Source: Vitellaria paradoxa (Eukaryota > Streptophyta > Magnoliopsida > Ericales > Sapotaceae). Taken from it: a DNA stretch of 64,000 nucleotides. The notes under the pieces are model-generated. The model was not told where the DNA came from. It ran no database searches and was given only the letters and a program-made list of their open reading frames with translations. The stretch is taken from positions 8,500,879-8,564,878 of the forward strand of contig CM034242.1 of the NCBI GenBank assembly GCA_019916065.1, read 5' to 3'. This document shows positions 1-11,570 of this stretch, one piece after another; within the stretch, counting starts at the first letter, position 1; each line of letters opens with the position of its first letter. The translations under genes were made by a program, and so were the position numbers.

Positions 1-854
1 TTTAATGACCAACTACTTTTATATTTTTTTGTCTTGTTTAAATATCTCGTAATTACTTATTATTTACTAAAATTCCTTTAACTTATAATTACTCATTATT
101 TAGTATTTTAAACGATCTTTTTAAATTTTTAAACAAAATAAAAAATTAATTACAGATACACAAACATAATATATATCTCACTTCTAGCATTACCTAAGAT
201 TTTATAAGCCAGTGCTTAATGAATTAATAGAAGTAGGGGTATGAATGATTTTTATTAATTTTTTATTTTAATGAAAATTAAATTATAAAAAAATTAGCAA
301 AAACGACTAAAATAGTAAATAATAACTAGTTATAGTTATTTAAATAAATAATACCTAATTAAGGAATATTTAAAGAAAGTGAAAAAGCGACAAAATCAGT
401 GAATAGTTAAAGGACATTTTGAAGAAGCTAAAAATATAAGTAGATGAAACTACTTAATCATGTGATAGTTATAAAAATTTTACTTTTAATATCATTGAAG
501 TTATAGGTGAATATAGGTAGTTTAAGAATATTGCAAAAAGAAACAAAAAAAAAATGTTTTACCAAAATAAAATTTCATAAATTTTGGAGATTCACTATCA
601 TCCTTAGTATTTGCTTTATAATAGTATGCATTTATTCATCTATATTATACCACTACATAGGACAGCTAAGAAAATTTTGATAAATTTTTTTATACCTTTT
701 TTCATTAATACCCCTTTAAATTAAAGTCAAATTTACAAATTATTTGGACCAATTTATCAAACTCTTAAATTATAGATGAACTCCATTGTTCTCAAGATCA
801 AACTATTAAAATTTCGACCCAAACCATTGGAAGTATATAAATCATTGATATTAT

Positions 855-978
855 TGTGGTGTTTGGATGGCAAAAAAACAAATAAAAGTTTTTGTAAAAC
901 TGAAAAGTGACGAAATCTAGTTAGAAAAAATTAAAAAATAATAAAAATTAATTTTTTTGATAAATCAAACATCCCCAT
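855..978. repeat. Possible short inverted-repeat element
   Basis: A GGTGTTTGGATGG-like left end and its approximate reverse complement (AAACATCCCC) lie about 120 bases apart, around AT-rich filler. The 'GTTTGG' terminal signature recurs in many small elements of this window. Target duplications are not evident, so the assignment is weak. Confidence 0.25.
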
Positions 979-1227
979 AAGGGTTATTATTTTATTTAGA
1001 GTATCCCAAAAATTATACTCACCCCACATTTAATAAATAAATTTATCACTATATTTTTCTATTATAAGATAATTTAAGCTCCTGATTGATTAAATTTTTA
1101 GTTTTTAATTTTTACTTTTCATTTTATTTTTTTGGAAACTAAATGTGAAAACTCGTTTGTTTTTTAATTTTCAGTTTCTAAACAAATGAAAACATGAAAA
1201 ATGTGTTTTCTCAAGTTTTCTTTTTTA

Positions 1228-1730
1228 TCCACAATTACCATCACCACTGACCACCATCCATTGCCACCCCGACTATTGCCAATTACCACTGGCTGTCACT
1301 ATTTCCAATCATCATTATCACCCTATCGCCACTACTTTTGACCATCACCACTGCAACCAGCTACCATTCACCTCTGATTACCACTTACATCTTATTACTA
1401 CTTAACTCTAATGTCGATTGACTACCACATTTCTCTGACTACTATCGATCAACTAACGCTTCTACTACTGATTGTCACCATCTTCGACCATTGTCATCGT
1501 CAATCGAGCATTACCACCTAACTACCGTCACTATTTATCGACCACCACCCACATTTGATTGCCACTGATCGGCTGCTACGACATTCAACCAATATAGCCA
1601 TCGAGCAACCACCATTCACCATTAACTACAATCAGTCGGTAGCCACTTTCATGGCTAGTAGCTACCGTTGTTGCTAGCTATCTACCTTTGGTTACTCTTT
1701 TACTATTAGTGTCACTTTCTTAATACTAAA
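1228..1730. repeat. CCA/ATC-rich cryptic minisatellite
   Basis: About 500 bases are built from degenerate ACC, CCA, ATC and GCC triplets (CCATCACCACTGACCACC-like) with strong C-over-G skew on the plus strand, ending in the opposite skew near 1630-1690. No stable reading frame or domain accompanies it. The neighbouring block (1080-1220) of TTTT-rich sequence with matching AAAA/TTTT inversions suggests that the tract sits inside a decayed MITE; this is inference. Confidence 0.45.
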
Positions 1731-2931
1731 GGGCGGAGCCAGAATTATTTTTGCCCTGAGCTATCAAATAGAAATTATTTTTTTTTCATTATAATTAATC
1801 ATCAGTCTATCTCAATCTAAATACATAAAATAGAGCACAAAAAAATTAATCTCAATTAATTATTTTTATTAGTTAAGTCAAGAATTTTAGGAGCTGTTAT
1901 TAATTTACACTCGATTTTGTGACAGAATTGTGAGTGTTTTATTTTTATAGCAATGCCAATTAATTATAGGAGGAATAGAGAAAATAATAAAGACAAATAT
2001 TAATAAAAGTTGAAAAAAAATTAATAAAAGTGAAGAAGAAATAGGAATAGCAATTACGCATAAAAAAAGGAACAAGAACAGGCAACAGTCTTACTTACTT
2101 TTGCAAAAAGTTATTTATATAATATATATGTGTAATTAAAGGCTCAAAAAGGTGTGAGCATATATTTATAATCATATGTATAATATATAAATATATAAAA
2201 TTTAGTAATTTGCTTACCAGGAGAATATTGAAAGTATATCCGAGATCCTAAATAAATCCATTGCAATTAGAGAGATAAATATATATAAAGAGAAAGAGTA
2301 AAAGAACACAAAATTGAAAAGATAAAAGGATTATTAAGTTTTACTCACGTAGGCATGTACTCTTAATCTTTGCTTTGGCATTTTTTTTTTGGGACTTTTA
2401 GTGCTATTAATTTATTTTTAGTTTTTAAAATATATTTAGGTTATGAGCTATATATTACAATAGGTTATATAAAATTATACTAGAATATTATATATTATTA
2501 CTACTAAAAAAATTTTGAGCAAAACTTTTATCCAACTATAGCCCACCTTAGCCCTAATGTCTCTCGACCCTTGCCAATATTACAACTACCAAGTACTTGC
2601 ATTTTATCCTTTTAGAGAACTTCTAAACATAGCTTTAACAAATAATGGCAGCCTGCAACGGCAGCACAACCACCACTCATTCTCTTTCTCCCTTCCGCCA
2701 ACATCATTTACTCCATCATCTTCACTACCAGCGTGTCAAAGAGCCTTTACGACCTCAACAAACCTAAGTGCATCAAGTGTTGCAACGTCACTTGACTAGG
2801 TACTTTAATTTCGATTCCCTTAATCATTTTCATGAACATTTCACCTCTTGAAGAATTTTTTAAGGCTTCGTAGATAATCTCAGAATTGTTATCAAAGCCT
2901 TAGGGTTTTTACGTTCATATACATAATGTTA

Positions 2932-2950
2932 CAACCTAATAGGGATGGAA
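2932..2950 (+). repeat. hAT left target duplication and terminal inverted repeat
   Basis: Bases 2932-2939 form the left half of the putative 8-bp target duplication and 2940-2950 the left terminal repeat (TAGGGATGGAA). This is the transposase 3' side, since the transposase reads leftward. Confidence 0.8.
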
Positions 2951-3100
2951 AGGAGTTAGGTCAGGCTTGATCCGTCCCTTGACCCAGAGTCGACCTGACC
3001 CGAGCTGACCTGCCCCTGCTGCCTCTGTGACTCTTCAGGTCGGATCAGGTCGAGCAAGGTCACCAAACCCCAACCCTAACTTGCCCCAACTGACCCAATC
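2951..3100. repeat. hAT left subterminal region, GC-rich
   Basis: Directly inside the left end lies a block much richer in G and C than its surroundings, with repeated GGTCAGG, GACCTGACC and GTCGG words. In Ac-type elements, subterminal repeats of this kind bind the transposase. Here the motif repeats are seen directly; the binding role is family knowledge. Confidence 0.6.
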
Positions 3101-3482
3101 TATTTTTTAATTCTTTGTTAGTATTTTTTATTTTTATAAAGTAAGTAAAATACAAAATAAAACTCAAATAAACGTATTAAAATAAATATTGACAAAAATA
3201 CAAAATAAAACTCAAATAAATACATTAAAATAATTATTGACAAAAACTAAATTTATTAAACACCAAACAATTACATAATTAACATTAAATCCAAAATTAT
3301 AAATGTAAAATTGTAAATAGGTTGGTACTTATAAGACTGATTATCATTTGTAAATATTATTCTATCTACTCATTATTATCATTCATCATTAGGTTTACTA
3401 GTGCGTTTTTCTCTTTCACCCAAATGTATTGCATCAAAGTCAAGGGTAAGTTGCTCTTTTGGGCGTCTTTTTGTTGTCTTTT

Positions 3483-5365
3483 TTTAGCGAGATACCAATC
3501 TCATAAACACATTAAGGCCTCTATTGTCTGGAGGGCTAGTCAACTCTTGAATTAACTAATAATGCGCCCATTTGCACTAAATGTTTGCTCAGATACTGTG
3601 GTAGAAACTAGAAATGCGAGAATATCATGGGTTAAAGCTGAAAAGGACTAGAAATTTAGACTGTTGTCATTTCCACCAGTTTAAAAGATTAAAGTCGTCT
3701 TCATGTTCTATTGGAGGTGTACCTAGATAACGTTGCAGATCGGATGAAAATGAGCTGCCACTTGTTGATGAATCTATCTGTCGAGATTTTATTCTTCTTC
3801 AAAAGGAGGTATTGCCAAAGTCATGGCGAGAGGACGTCGTTGTGGCAGTGGTTGTTTGGGCAGTTGTATGATTAGTATCATATCGACCCATTACAACTTG
3901 CATTTACTCTTTAATATTATTTAATTGTTCCTAGGTACTTTGCAGGGCCATATATCATCTCTAAAAATTGAAAAAAAAAATGATCTTCTTTATATCTAAG
4001 GTCTAAAATAGTGACAATACCAAAATGTATAGAAAGTGGGCTAAAATATTTATTAAATTTTTGTATCATTGTAACAACCATATTAGTATAATATTCTTGG
4101 ACAATATATTTTTTGAAAATTTCATCAATTACCACCAATTGATAAACAACAGTAGAAGAAGTAGGATAATAAAACCCACAAAATATTTTAGTTGCAATAT
4201 CAAAAACAAGTAAAACAATTTTATAAAAAATTACATTTGCCAATCAATGGGCTTAATAATTTGTAACCAATAACTTGATTATTTAAAATAAATAAATCAA
4301 TTACTTTTGATATTTAATAGCAACTTTTAACATAACATAGGTTGAATTCCATCTTATATTAATTTTCATAGGTAATTTCCTAAGTTTTAAACCAATTTGA
4401 GTACATATACTGGCAAATAAATGAATTCTTTTTGGAGAACTAATAATACAAACTATAGCTTATTTTATTTTAACAATAAAGGATTCATAAATATCTAATC
4501 CATCTTTTACGATTAAATTAAATATATGGGCACAACAACGCCCATGAAATAATACACCCTTTGTAAGCAAAGTATTAAATAAGTAAGTTAAAACAAAACA
4601 TCATTATATGAAGTATTATCTAAAGTAATAGAAAATATTTTTTTACGTAATTTCTATGGTGCAAGTTCATTAAAAATAAGTTCCCCAGTACTCAAACTAG
4701 CGTAAGGTTGTTTATCTAATTTAAATGAAATAATACGTTTATTTAATTTCTAATTTTTGTGAATGTAATTTACATTTATGCAAATACATTCAATATCTTA
4801 GTAAGATTTTCACATATTAAAAGTCAAACAAACATTTCCTTTAAAATTTTCAAAATAACTTTTTAAATCTTTTTTGTTTCAAAATCTCGTAAAACATGAT
4901 TTTTTGAAGTATTTCTTGAAAAATCGCAATATTGTGGTATAAACTATTGTGAATAAATTCTTCAAAATTTTTATTTTCACTTATAGTGAAAGGTTGTTCA
5001 CCTTTAACAAGAAATCTAATTAAATTATTTCGCGCTCTTGTGGAGTCATAAGTTAAAATATTTAAATTACTCTTTTCATTACCTAATTGAGTTTTCGTAG
5101 CATGAGGAAAAAATTGACTAATTAGAGAATTGATGTGGGAATCATGTCGGTACTTTCTATTTAAATGTTTTTTTAGATGATTAGTTCCAGAAGTAGTCAT
5201 TCCATCTAATAAATTCCCACAAATATTGTATTTGGCTTTAGGCACTCCATCATTGCATGTAAAAAAATCCCATGCTTTTGAATAGGCACGCTATTGGCCG
5301 TGCCGTGACGCTGATGCACCAATATCATCACTTGTGTTATCAAGTGTTAGTGTTGGTGTTGCAAA
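3483..5365 (-). pseudogene. hAT transposase (RICESLEEPER/Ac type), broken
   Basis: The reading order on the minus strand matches plant hAT transposases. Around 5290-5180 is a BED zinc finger (AWDFF, then YNICG, then NHLKKHL); its first zinc cysteine is Tyr here. Around 4660-4550 comes KKIFSITLDNTS, then HGRCCAHIFNLIVKDG (4546 downward) and NIRWNSTYVML near 4350, all landmarks of the RNase H-like core. The frame at 4243-3917 carries YPTSSTVVYQL and KFNKYFSPL, then TILDLRYK, typical of the hAT-like RNase H fold domain. Around 3800-3483 is the C-terminal dimerisation region, with LNWWK, DILAFLVSTTVSEQTFSANG and TIEALMCL. In-frame stops (for example one just upstream of the BED finger at 5291-5293 and three within the hATC segment) and at least two frameshifts prevent a full product. 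It would have acted in the nucleus on its own ends. Confidence 0.88.
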
Positions 5366-5435
5366 TTACTTTTAGGAGGAAAAGATATTAAGTCAGATTA
5401 CACTTGAAAAGTGTAATTACAATCCATTATTTAGA

Positions 5436-6798
5436 ACATAAATCATATATTTATTTAATTAGTTTTAAAATTTTTAGTTATTTTTATTATTTATAGTATT
5501 TTGTTTTCAAAATGCAAGAAAAAGATTGAAGTTATTGAAATAAGCAGCGATGAAGAGGTTGAAGAAGTCACTGCTATTCTGACACTTCGACATTCGGTCT
5601 AGACAACAGTAAAGAAACATAAGGCCGATAAAGTTGGGAAGTAAAAATTCAAAGTTGAACCTCATTGGTGTCTGGACACCCTTGTCCTGCAGTCCGGACA
5701 CTAGTGACTATTACGCACGGATTCTGGGTCTAGGTTTTCAAAATCGCCTATTATTTCGTATTTTCTTCAGTGGTCAGACAGGTTTTTCATAGAGACATTA
5801 TTCTTTTCCAGTTTTTGAGATATAGAATGCAATTAAGAGACTTTTGTTTGATTTGTGGAGCGATTTTAATTTTCTTTGTTCGTTGATTCAACTATAATTT
5901 TACTTTGAAGTACGATATTTTTATATTTTGATTTCATGGAAGTTTTATTTATTTTATTCACTATTGTTACTTATTTTCGTGTGATAAAAATATGCTTAGC
6001 TAAATCCTTTTTATCTTGATTCAATGAATCAAGGAATGGTGGGTCGTTAGATCAATCCGATGTGTGTAGGATTATAAATGTGATGTAATTGCATTCGTAT
6101 ATAATTCTACTTTCTCTTTTTAATCTGATTTTATTTATTATCGAAATAAATTTCCGAACAAAAACACTTGACTATCTTGTCTACAATCACTGGTAAGGAT
6201 TTTTGATTTAAACATTCTTATATATTTTCGAAATAAATAAACTAGGGTTGAACCCAAAAATAATATAAAAGAAAAATTTTCAGATTTATAATCCTAGATG
6301 TGAATATAAATTCGTGTTTTGGGAACTTAAAAACTTTCATGAAAATATTTTTTTGATTTATTTGTCCTTAACGTGAAACTTAAATTGTAGTGATTTACAC
6401 ATCGGATTGTGAAAAGTGATTCCACCTAGAATTGAAAGTTGAATTAAAACTTCGATAATTAGATTTCTATTTTGCTTAAATTGATTTGTTTTTTTGGTTT
6501 AATTTTTTAATAGTTTTGATATTCAAGTAGATTGTTTACAAATTTTAATTGATTGAATTATCTTAGCTAAATCTCATTTGATTGGTTTAATTTATTTGAA
6601 CGGTTGATTGGTTAGAGAATTTTAGATAAAATTATCCTCTTAAAACATTTGAAAACCTTTCATTTTTAAATTGTGTAGTAGTTAGTTTACAACATCTAAA
6701 ACTTAGAAACTATTGCATAGATTTCCTAAGGATTCGAGCTGTGTCTCACCGAGTAAAACTACACCACACACCCTTACACTTGAGACTTTTCTAGACGT
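5436..6798. other. Probable nested insertion within the hAT leader
   Basis: This 1.36-kb block separates the hAT leader from the transposase frame and shows no transposase similarity. It is flanked by the 10-base direct repeat ATTATTTAGA (5426-5435 and 6799-6808). A segment near 6735-6795 (GGATTCGAGC ... ACACTTGAGAC) resembles a block seen near the ends of plant LTR retrotransposons, from memory only. No LTR pair or coding domain is visible, so the element type is open. Confidence 0.3.
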
Positions 6799-7123
6799 AT
6801 TATTTAGAGATGGTCAGAGTCTGCACCCTCCAAATCAAAAAAATGAAGCCTCTAGGATCCATTTGTAAAAAAAAATTTGATGGAAAAAAAATTAAAGTAT
6901 GCAAATTAAAAATATTGTTTGCATGCAAATTAAAAAAAATAAAGTACTAACTTGGAATAATTTGAAGCACTTGATCTTTCAATCTTGACTTTAAATTTGA
7001 TAGAATTATATGCACTTGAGCACAATTGAAGAATACACTTGAGAGTTGTTAGCTTGATAGTATAGAAATTTGAGAGATGAGAGAATTGGAGTTTTTTGAT
7101 TTTTGAATGAATATGTGTGAGGG

Positions 7124-7131
7124 TATTTATA
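7124..7131 (-). promoter_or_regulatory. TATA box of the hAT transposase
   Basis: TATAAATA on the minus strand lies about 340 bases inside the right end, followed by a CT-rich, ATG-poor leader (7110-6860). Its placement and direction fit the transposase promoter. Confidence 0.55.
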
Positions 7132-7299
7132 ATGGAAGGTTGGGAGATTTTGTAATTTTTAGGGTTTTCTTGTAATTAATTTAATAATTTTTTATCGTTG
7201 AAGGTGCCAACGGCTAACCCGACGGATGGAAAGAAGAAAAAAAAAAGCTGGCTGGCAAGGGTAACAGTAAAAGAAAAAAGGGAAAAAAAATTTAAATTC

Positions 7300-7464
7300 C
7301 CCTCCCCCAATGGTTGCAAAGCATGCGTGAAAAGGGATGGGGTCAGTGGGTTAGCAGGGTGGGCAGGTCAGGCATTGGGGAGGGCCAGGGTGACCCAAGC
7401 CCTAACCTGGGCATCCAAAGGCGGGGGGGTGGGCCGGGGCGTATGGACTACTAGGCCGGGTCAC
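7300..7464. repeat. hAT right subterminal region, GC-rich
   Basis: The counterpart of the left subterminal block, with GGTCAGG, GGGCAGG, GGGTGACCC and GGCCGGG words immediately inside the right terminal repeat. It contrasts sharply with the AT-rich sequence outside 7475. Confidence 0.6.
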
Positions 7465-7483
7465 TTACATCCTTAAAACCTAG
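7465..7483 (-). repeat. hAT right terminal inverted repeat and target duplication
   Basis: Bases 7465-7475 (TTACATCCTTA) are the reverse complement of TAAGGATGTAA and match the left terminal repeat at 9 of 11 positions. Bases 7476-7483 are the right half of the imperfect 8-bp duplication. Confidence 0.8.
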
Positions 7484-7570
7484 ATTATTAATTAGCTATT
7501 TCATTTGTGTGTTATATTATTTTTATTATGTAATTAGTTGGATTTATTTAAATAATATTTAAATTATTCA

Positions 7571-7908
7571 GGTGTCATTTGGTTTGTATTTTTATTTTTC
7601 ATTTTTCATTTTTTATTTTTTGTTTTATGTGTTTTATATATTTTGAAAATTTGAAAAAATGGAAAATAGAAAATGCATTTGGTTTGACATTTTCTGGTTT
7701 TTTTTTTTTTGTTTTGAGAATTTCCTTATTTTAGGTTGAAAACGCCAAAAATAACTTTTTACCATTTTGCATTTTATATATAAACCCATTTTCTAGTTTT
7801 CTAAAATAAATTTTGAAAATGACCAAATATGTTTTAAGTTATTTTTCTTGTTTTCAAAATTACAAAATAGAAAATGAACTCAAAACAGATATACCAAATA
7901 ACACATAA
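7571..7908. repeat. MITE-like element with GTGTCATTTGGT ends
   Basis: The left end GTGTCATTTGGTTTGTAT and the right end, read inward as GTGTTATTTGGTATAT, form inverted repeats around AT-rich filler. The filler includes a repeated TTTTCATTTTTCATTTTTTATT stretch. There is no coding capacity and no convincing target duplication. Confidence 0.45.
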
Positions 7909-7919
7909 TTTATTTAATT

Positions 7920-9420
7920 TTGGGTAAGTGTAGACTATTGGATGTTTTAAATTTTTTTATCATTGAGATGTGATTGGAGGTCCACCATCATTTAAGTGGA
8001 TGTGATGACATTTAATTAAAGAAGATGTATATAAATGGGGGCTGTGTAATTTAGGGTTTTATTATATTCTAAATTAATAGAGACAGAGAAAAAGAGAGAG
8101 AAGGAGGAGAAAGAGAGAATAAGAGTGTGGCTATAACAATAGACGAAGGGAGATGAGTTCAAGGTAATAGTTTTTTTTTTAGATTGGTACATATAAGGAT
8201 ACACACACACACACATATATGAGATTATATACGTCGGAAGAGAAAGGCTGGCAAGAGAAGTTTAGGGGGTCATTTGGACGATCAAAAGTAATCAAAAGTT
8301 GAAAAAAGTAGGAAATGTCAATCATTTTTTGATGTTTGGAAGACTAACTAAAAGTGACAAAAATAATCCGTTGAAACAGTGTAAAGTAAGTCGTTCTAAC
8401 GATTTTGGTCAAAAAGTAGTACAAAAAGTTAACAAATGTTAAAAAAAGTGAGAAAAAGTAAATCACTTTTTGTAAATTTAAATTTTGAAAATGAATGCAT
8501 GAAAACGAAAATGATAAAAGTTGGTAAAAGTAAGTAAATATTTATCACTTTTTATGACTTTTAGTGATTTTTGACCCAACCAAATGGGGGCCTTAATTGA
8601 TATATTGGGTTTGAAAGAAAAAATAAAGTAATTTTTGATTAATCTTGGAAGTGGCCTTGGTGTTGTTTTTATATATATATATATATATATATTATATCAA
8701 GTTTGATATGTTGGAAAAAGAAAAAAAAAGAAAATGAAAAGAGTAAATTTTGATTGATCGAATGTATTGAGTGTGTTGGTGAATATATAAATATATATAT
8801 ATATATATATACGAGACGGGTTGTATGTTTGATTTGAAAAAAAAAAGAATGATGTGATGCCAAATGAGGGTTCTGGTGAGTTTTATTTAGAATTATTTAA
8901 TAAGATAATTATTGATATTAATTATTTTGATGAAGAGATTTACAGTTAATAATAAATATTTATATTTATATATTCAGGATAATGACAGATTATTTTCTTG
9001 TGTATTTTATAATTGTATTTTGGATATCAAGTAAGTGGTTTGTCTTACTAGTATTAAAATTTACAAATTCCGTGCATAATTGTTTTTAAGATTAGATTTC
9101 GTAAACTAGTATTTGTGAAAATCAATTTATGTTGAATAAGAAATTCTATGTTTTATACTATTGAGTATATGAAAAATTATTTGAACATTTATGTCCAATT
9201 TGATTTTGTGAGATTATGATAAATAATTATTTATGGTTATTAGAATTGAAATAAATGTTTAAAGGACTGGTTCCTTAAGTGGTATAACTCTGACAATTAG
9301 AAAACAGGTTCGTAAAAACCGTAATGACCTTAATCGGATCAGTTGAGAGAAGAATACAGGAGCCAGACTGAGTGACTTTAAGTGCGATGTTGGATCTAAC
9401 GGGCACTGCCCATGAAAAAT
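7920..9420 (+). mobile_element. Candidate LTR segment of a Ty3/gypsy-like element
   Basis: The block has a promoter-like order: a TATA box (TATATAAAT, 8028-8036), about 50 bases later a purine GAGA-rich leader (8078-8125), and a long AT-rich body ending in a GC-richer stretch (9260-9415: GGTTCGTAAAAACCG, AGGAGCCAGACTGAGTGAC). This resembles plant chromovirus LTRs from memory. Neither the partner LTR nor gag-pol is visible in the window, so it could be a solo or partial LTR, and its boundaries are approximate. Confidence 0.3.
8265..8592. mobile_element. Tourist-type MITE, 328 bp, TTA flanked
   Basis: It starts GGGGGTCATTTGGACG and ends so that the reverse strand reads GGCCCCCATTTGGTTGGG. TTA lies immediately outside both ends (8262-8264 and 8593-8595), the 3-bp duplication typical of PIF/Harbinger elements. 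The filler is made of AAAAAGT/ACTTTTT words arranged as inverted repeats. It interrupts the LTR-like segment around it. Confidence 0.6.
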
Positions 9421-9584
9421 TTATTTGGCACATGTTATATTAATTTTGATGTGATAATACACAGATTAATACTTATCATCATTGTTGTGATTGAGGTGTC
9501 GCTTATAGATTTTTGCATTAGCGTGCAATATTTTGAAATTACTATTATTTATGCATGGATATTATTTAGAGGATTTGATGCGAT

Positions 9585-9905
9585 AAAAATCGCTGAAAAG
9601 CTCTGAAAATATGTAAAATTCTCTAATACATTTTACACTTCTTGGGTTTCGTAAAATTTTTATAAATTTATATATATCTATATATCCCAACAACTTTTTA
9701 CTAATCCCAATAAATTTTTTTACAAACCACAATAACATTCCACAAATTTCAATAACTTTTCTATAAATCTAAAAATTTTTCAATGACTTTTAATAAATTC
9801 TTACATAAAATTGTTTCGATAGACCTAAAAAAACCATTCGGACTATTTTGCTTTCCAAAAGGTTGACGAAAAATAAAAAAAATTCACTATTTATCTCTGA
9901 AAAAC
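9585..9905. repeat. Dispersed repeat family A, copy 1
   Basis: A run of AACTCTNTAATACATTTT, AAATTTTTATAAATTTAT, CCCAACAACTTTTTACTAA and related words occurs in the same order at 50385-50745. No coding potential. The right end (TAGTTTGGTAGCTGCGTACC) shows the common MITE 'TTTGG' signature. Confidence 0.5.
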
Positions 9906-10984
9906 GTAGTTTGGTAGCTGCGTACCAAACACAAAAACATTACCCAACCACATTTTTAATTTTTTTTGTTGCTCCAAATGCACTCTTACTTGAAATTTTA
10001 TTGGTTAAATTGTTTATTGAAAATTTATTATTTTTAAATTGATATTATTATGTTTGGTTTGCCAACCTATTCATTGAATTTTAGGTTATCTCTCATTTTT
10101 AATATTTTTTAAGTGAGATTAAATGATTATAGTCAAGAATTATGGATTAGTTTGAGACCATAATATCATAAGTTTGTAACTTCTTATAAAAATATTTAAT
10201 TATTTATTTGGGTTTAAGAATTTAAATATTTTTAAGTTATCTAAATTTTAGGGTCTATTATTATTGTTGACTCATCGATTGATTTTATTTGGAGGTTAGA
10301 TTTAACACAACGATTTTATTCTATTATTATTTTAATAAATGTTCTAGTTTAGGTTTACGAAGATTTGCGTCGTGGGTCTCCTTAAATTTGGGTTGTGACT
10401 CATAAATTTGTTCGATTTTGTGTTGCTTCAATGGAATTTGAGGCGACAAGCTAGAGGCGGACGGGTAACATCTTGAAATTCCACGCAGGTTTGACTGTCT
10501 TAAGAAATTTTAAACCCAATTGCTTTGTTTTGGTGTCCCCCGTTATTGCAGTTAACTCTCATGTATGAATTGTTGTCCTTCTGCTCAATATTGATACTCT
10601 CTCCTTCCTCAGGGAGGAGTTTTGGTGTTATTGGAAAAGGGAAAACATCTACAATAGAGTTGATCTCATGAATGTCGTGGTTGTTCGGGTTTCTTAAGAA
10701 ATTGAAGTCTCCTATTAGAGCATTCTGAATTCTATACACAACAAAAGGGTCAACAATCGGGATGAATTCAAATAGAAACAGTAGAGCATTCTGAAGGTGC
10801 ATCTCTTGTCAAATACTTGAGAAATGTGCAGTTTGGGAGAAGGTAGATTTCTCCTATTGTTGAACTTCTAAAGACAAATGGTGACTTTCCATCTTGTATC
10901 CAACTATTTTGGACTGCTCTTTCCACAACCTCTGTAATATCTTATCAATTAGGGCTTGGAATTATGAATATATTTGTTAGATAC

Positions 10985-11570
10985 ATTTCTTAGGATCATG
11001 TCTTTGTTTACTATCTATGGGAGCCAAGAAACTTGACAACCTGCAAAGAAACATCACGTGGAGTGGGATTAGCGATGAATTCAAATATCACTTTGTTGTT
11101 CGGGTCACCATGTGCATTCCTTTGCATTGAGGTGGCATGGGGAGTCATAAGTTTGAGATCTTCAATTAGGGGCGGTGGCACATGCTGGGATTATTTTCAT
11201 AGGTATTATGATATCGGAAAAAGAAATACCACGTAAATTGGTGCTGCAGTTGCAAAAATGATGATGAATTTGCAAAACCTATTGTCTATTGTGCATTGAT
11301 TAAAAAGTTGTGGTCTCTTATGTTTGGATAGCTTTGGATAGAGTGGGTGTTGCCTTGGTGGGTCAAGGATCTCTTTTTACCTTGGAGAGTAGCTAGAGTA
11401 ATTAAGAGGAGGCATAAATTTTGGAGCTATATCCTGCTGCATGGGAAGAATACAATCGGAGGTCATTTCAAGGAAATGCAAAACCTTTGTTGAAATTTTT
11501 TGTATATTTTGTTTTTTGGCATTGTTGTAGTACCATCTGGAATCAATTCTTGAATTTTGTGGAGGTTTTG
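10985..11570 (+). pseudogene. LINE reverse-transcriptase C-terminal fragment
   Basis: A broken plus-strand frame carries the landmarks found after the catalytic core of plant L1-type reverse transcriptases: LQRNITWSGISDEFKYH near 11040-11090, then GGMGSHKFEIFN with stops in place of two residues. The zinc-binding tail follows: LWIEWVLPWWVKDLF near 11330-11380, KRRHKFWSY, then after a frameshift WEEYNRRSFQGNAKP near 11440-11485. Stops and at least two frameshifts make it inactive. The upstream endonuclease and catalytic RT motifs are not recognisable, so it is either 5'-truncated or further decayed. No poly(A) end was found. Confidence 0.75.

Larger units (their letters stand above)
1..2931. 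other. AT-rich intergenic DNA, left edge
   Basis: No gene is supported here. The stretch is AT-rich and contains homopolymer runs, short ATA tracts and a C-rich low-complexity block (1228-1730, listed separately). A stop-free stretch at 2557-2799 encodes a Ser/Thr/Pro-rich peptide with no recognisable domain and is not called as a gene. Confidence 0.6.
2940..7475 (-). mobile_element. Ac-like hAT DNA transposon, decayed, 4.5 kb
   Basis: The ends are TAGGGATGGAA at 2940-2950 and, read inward from the right, TAAGGATGTAA at 7465-7475. These match the TAGGGATGAAA terminal repeat of maize Ac at most positions. The flanks 2932-2939 (CAACCTAA) and 7476-7483 (AAACCTAG) agree at 6 of 8 bases, as an aged 8-bp hAT target duplication would. 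Inside are a minus-strand transposase with BED, RNase H-like and hATC segments, a TATA box on the same strand near the right end, and GC-rich subterminal regions at both ends. Several stops and frameshifts show that it cannot encode active transposase. Its length is close to that of Ac, but part of the interior (5436-6798) may be a later insertion. Confidence 0.88.

Noticed and set aside
10500..10802. Minus-strand 100-codon frame with IGDFNFLRNPNN
   Set aside because: The GDFNF word recalls the endonuclease of plant LINEs, but the rest shows no similarity, and the nearby LINE fragment runs on the opposite strand. One short motif is not enough.
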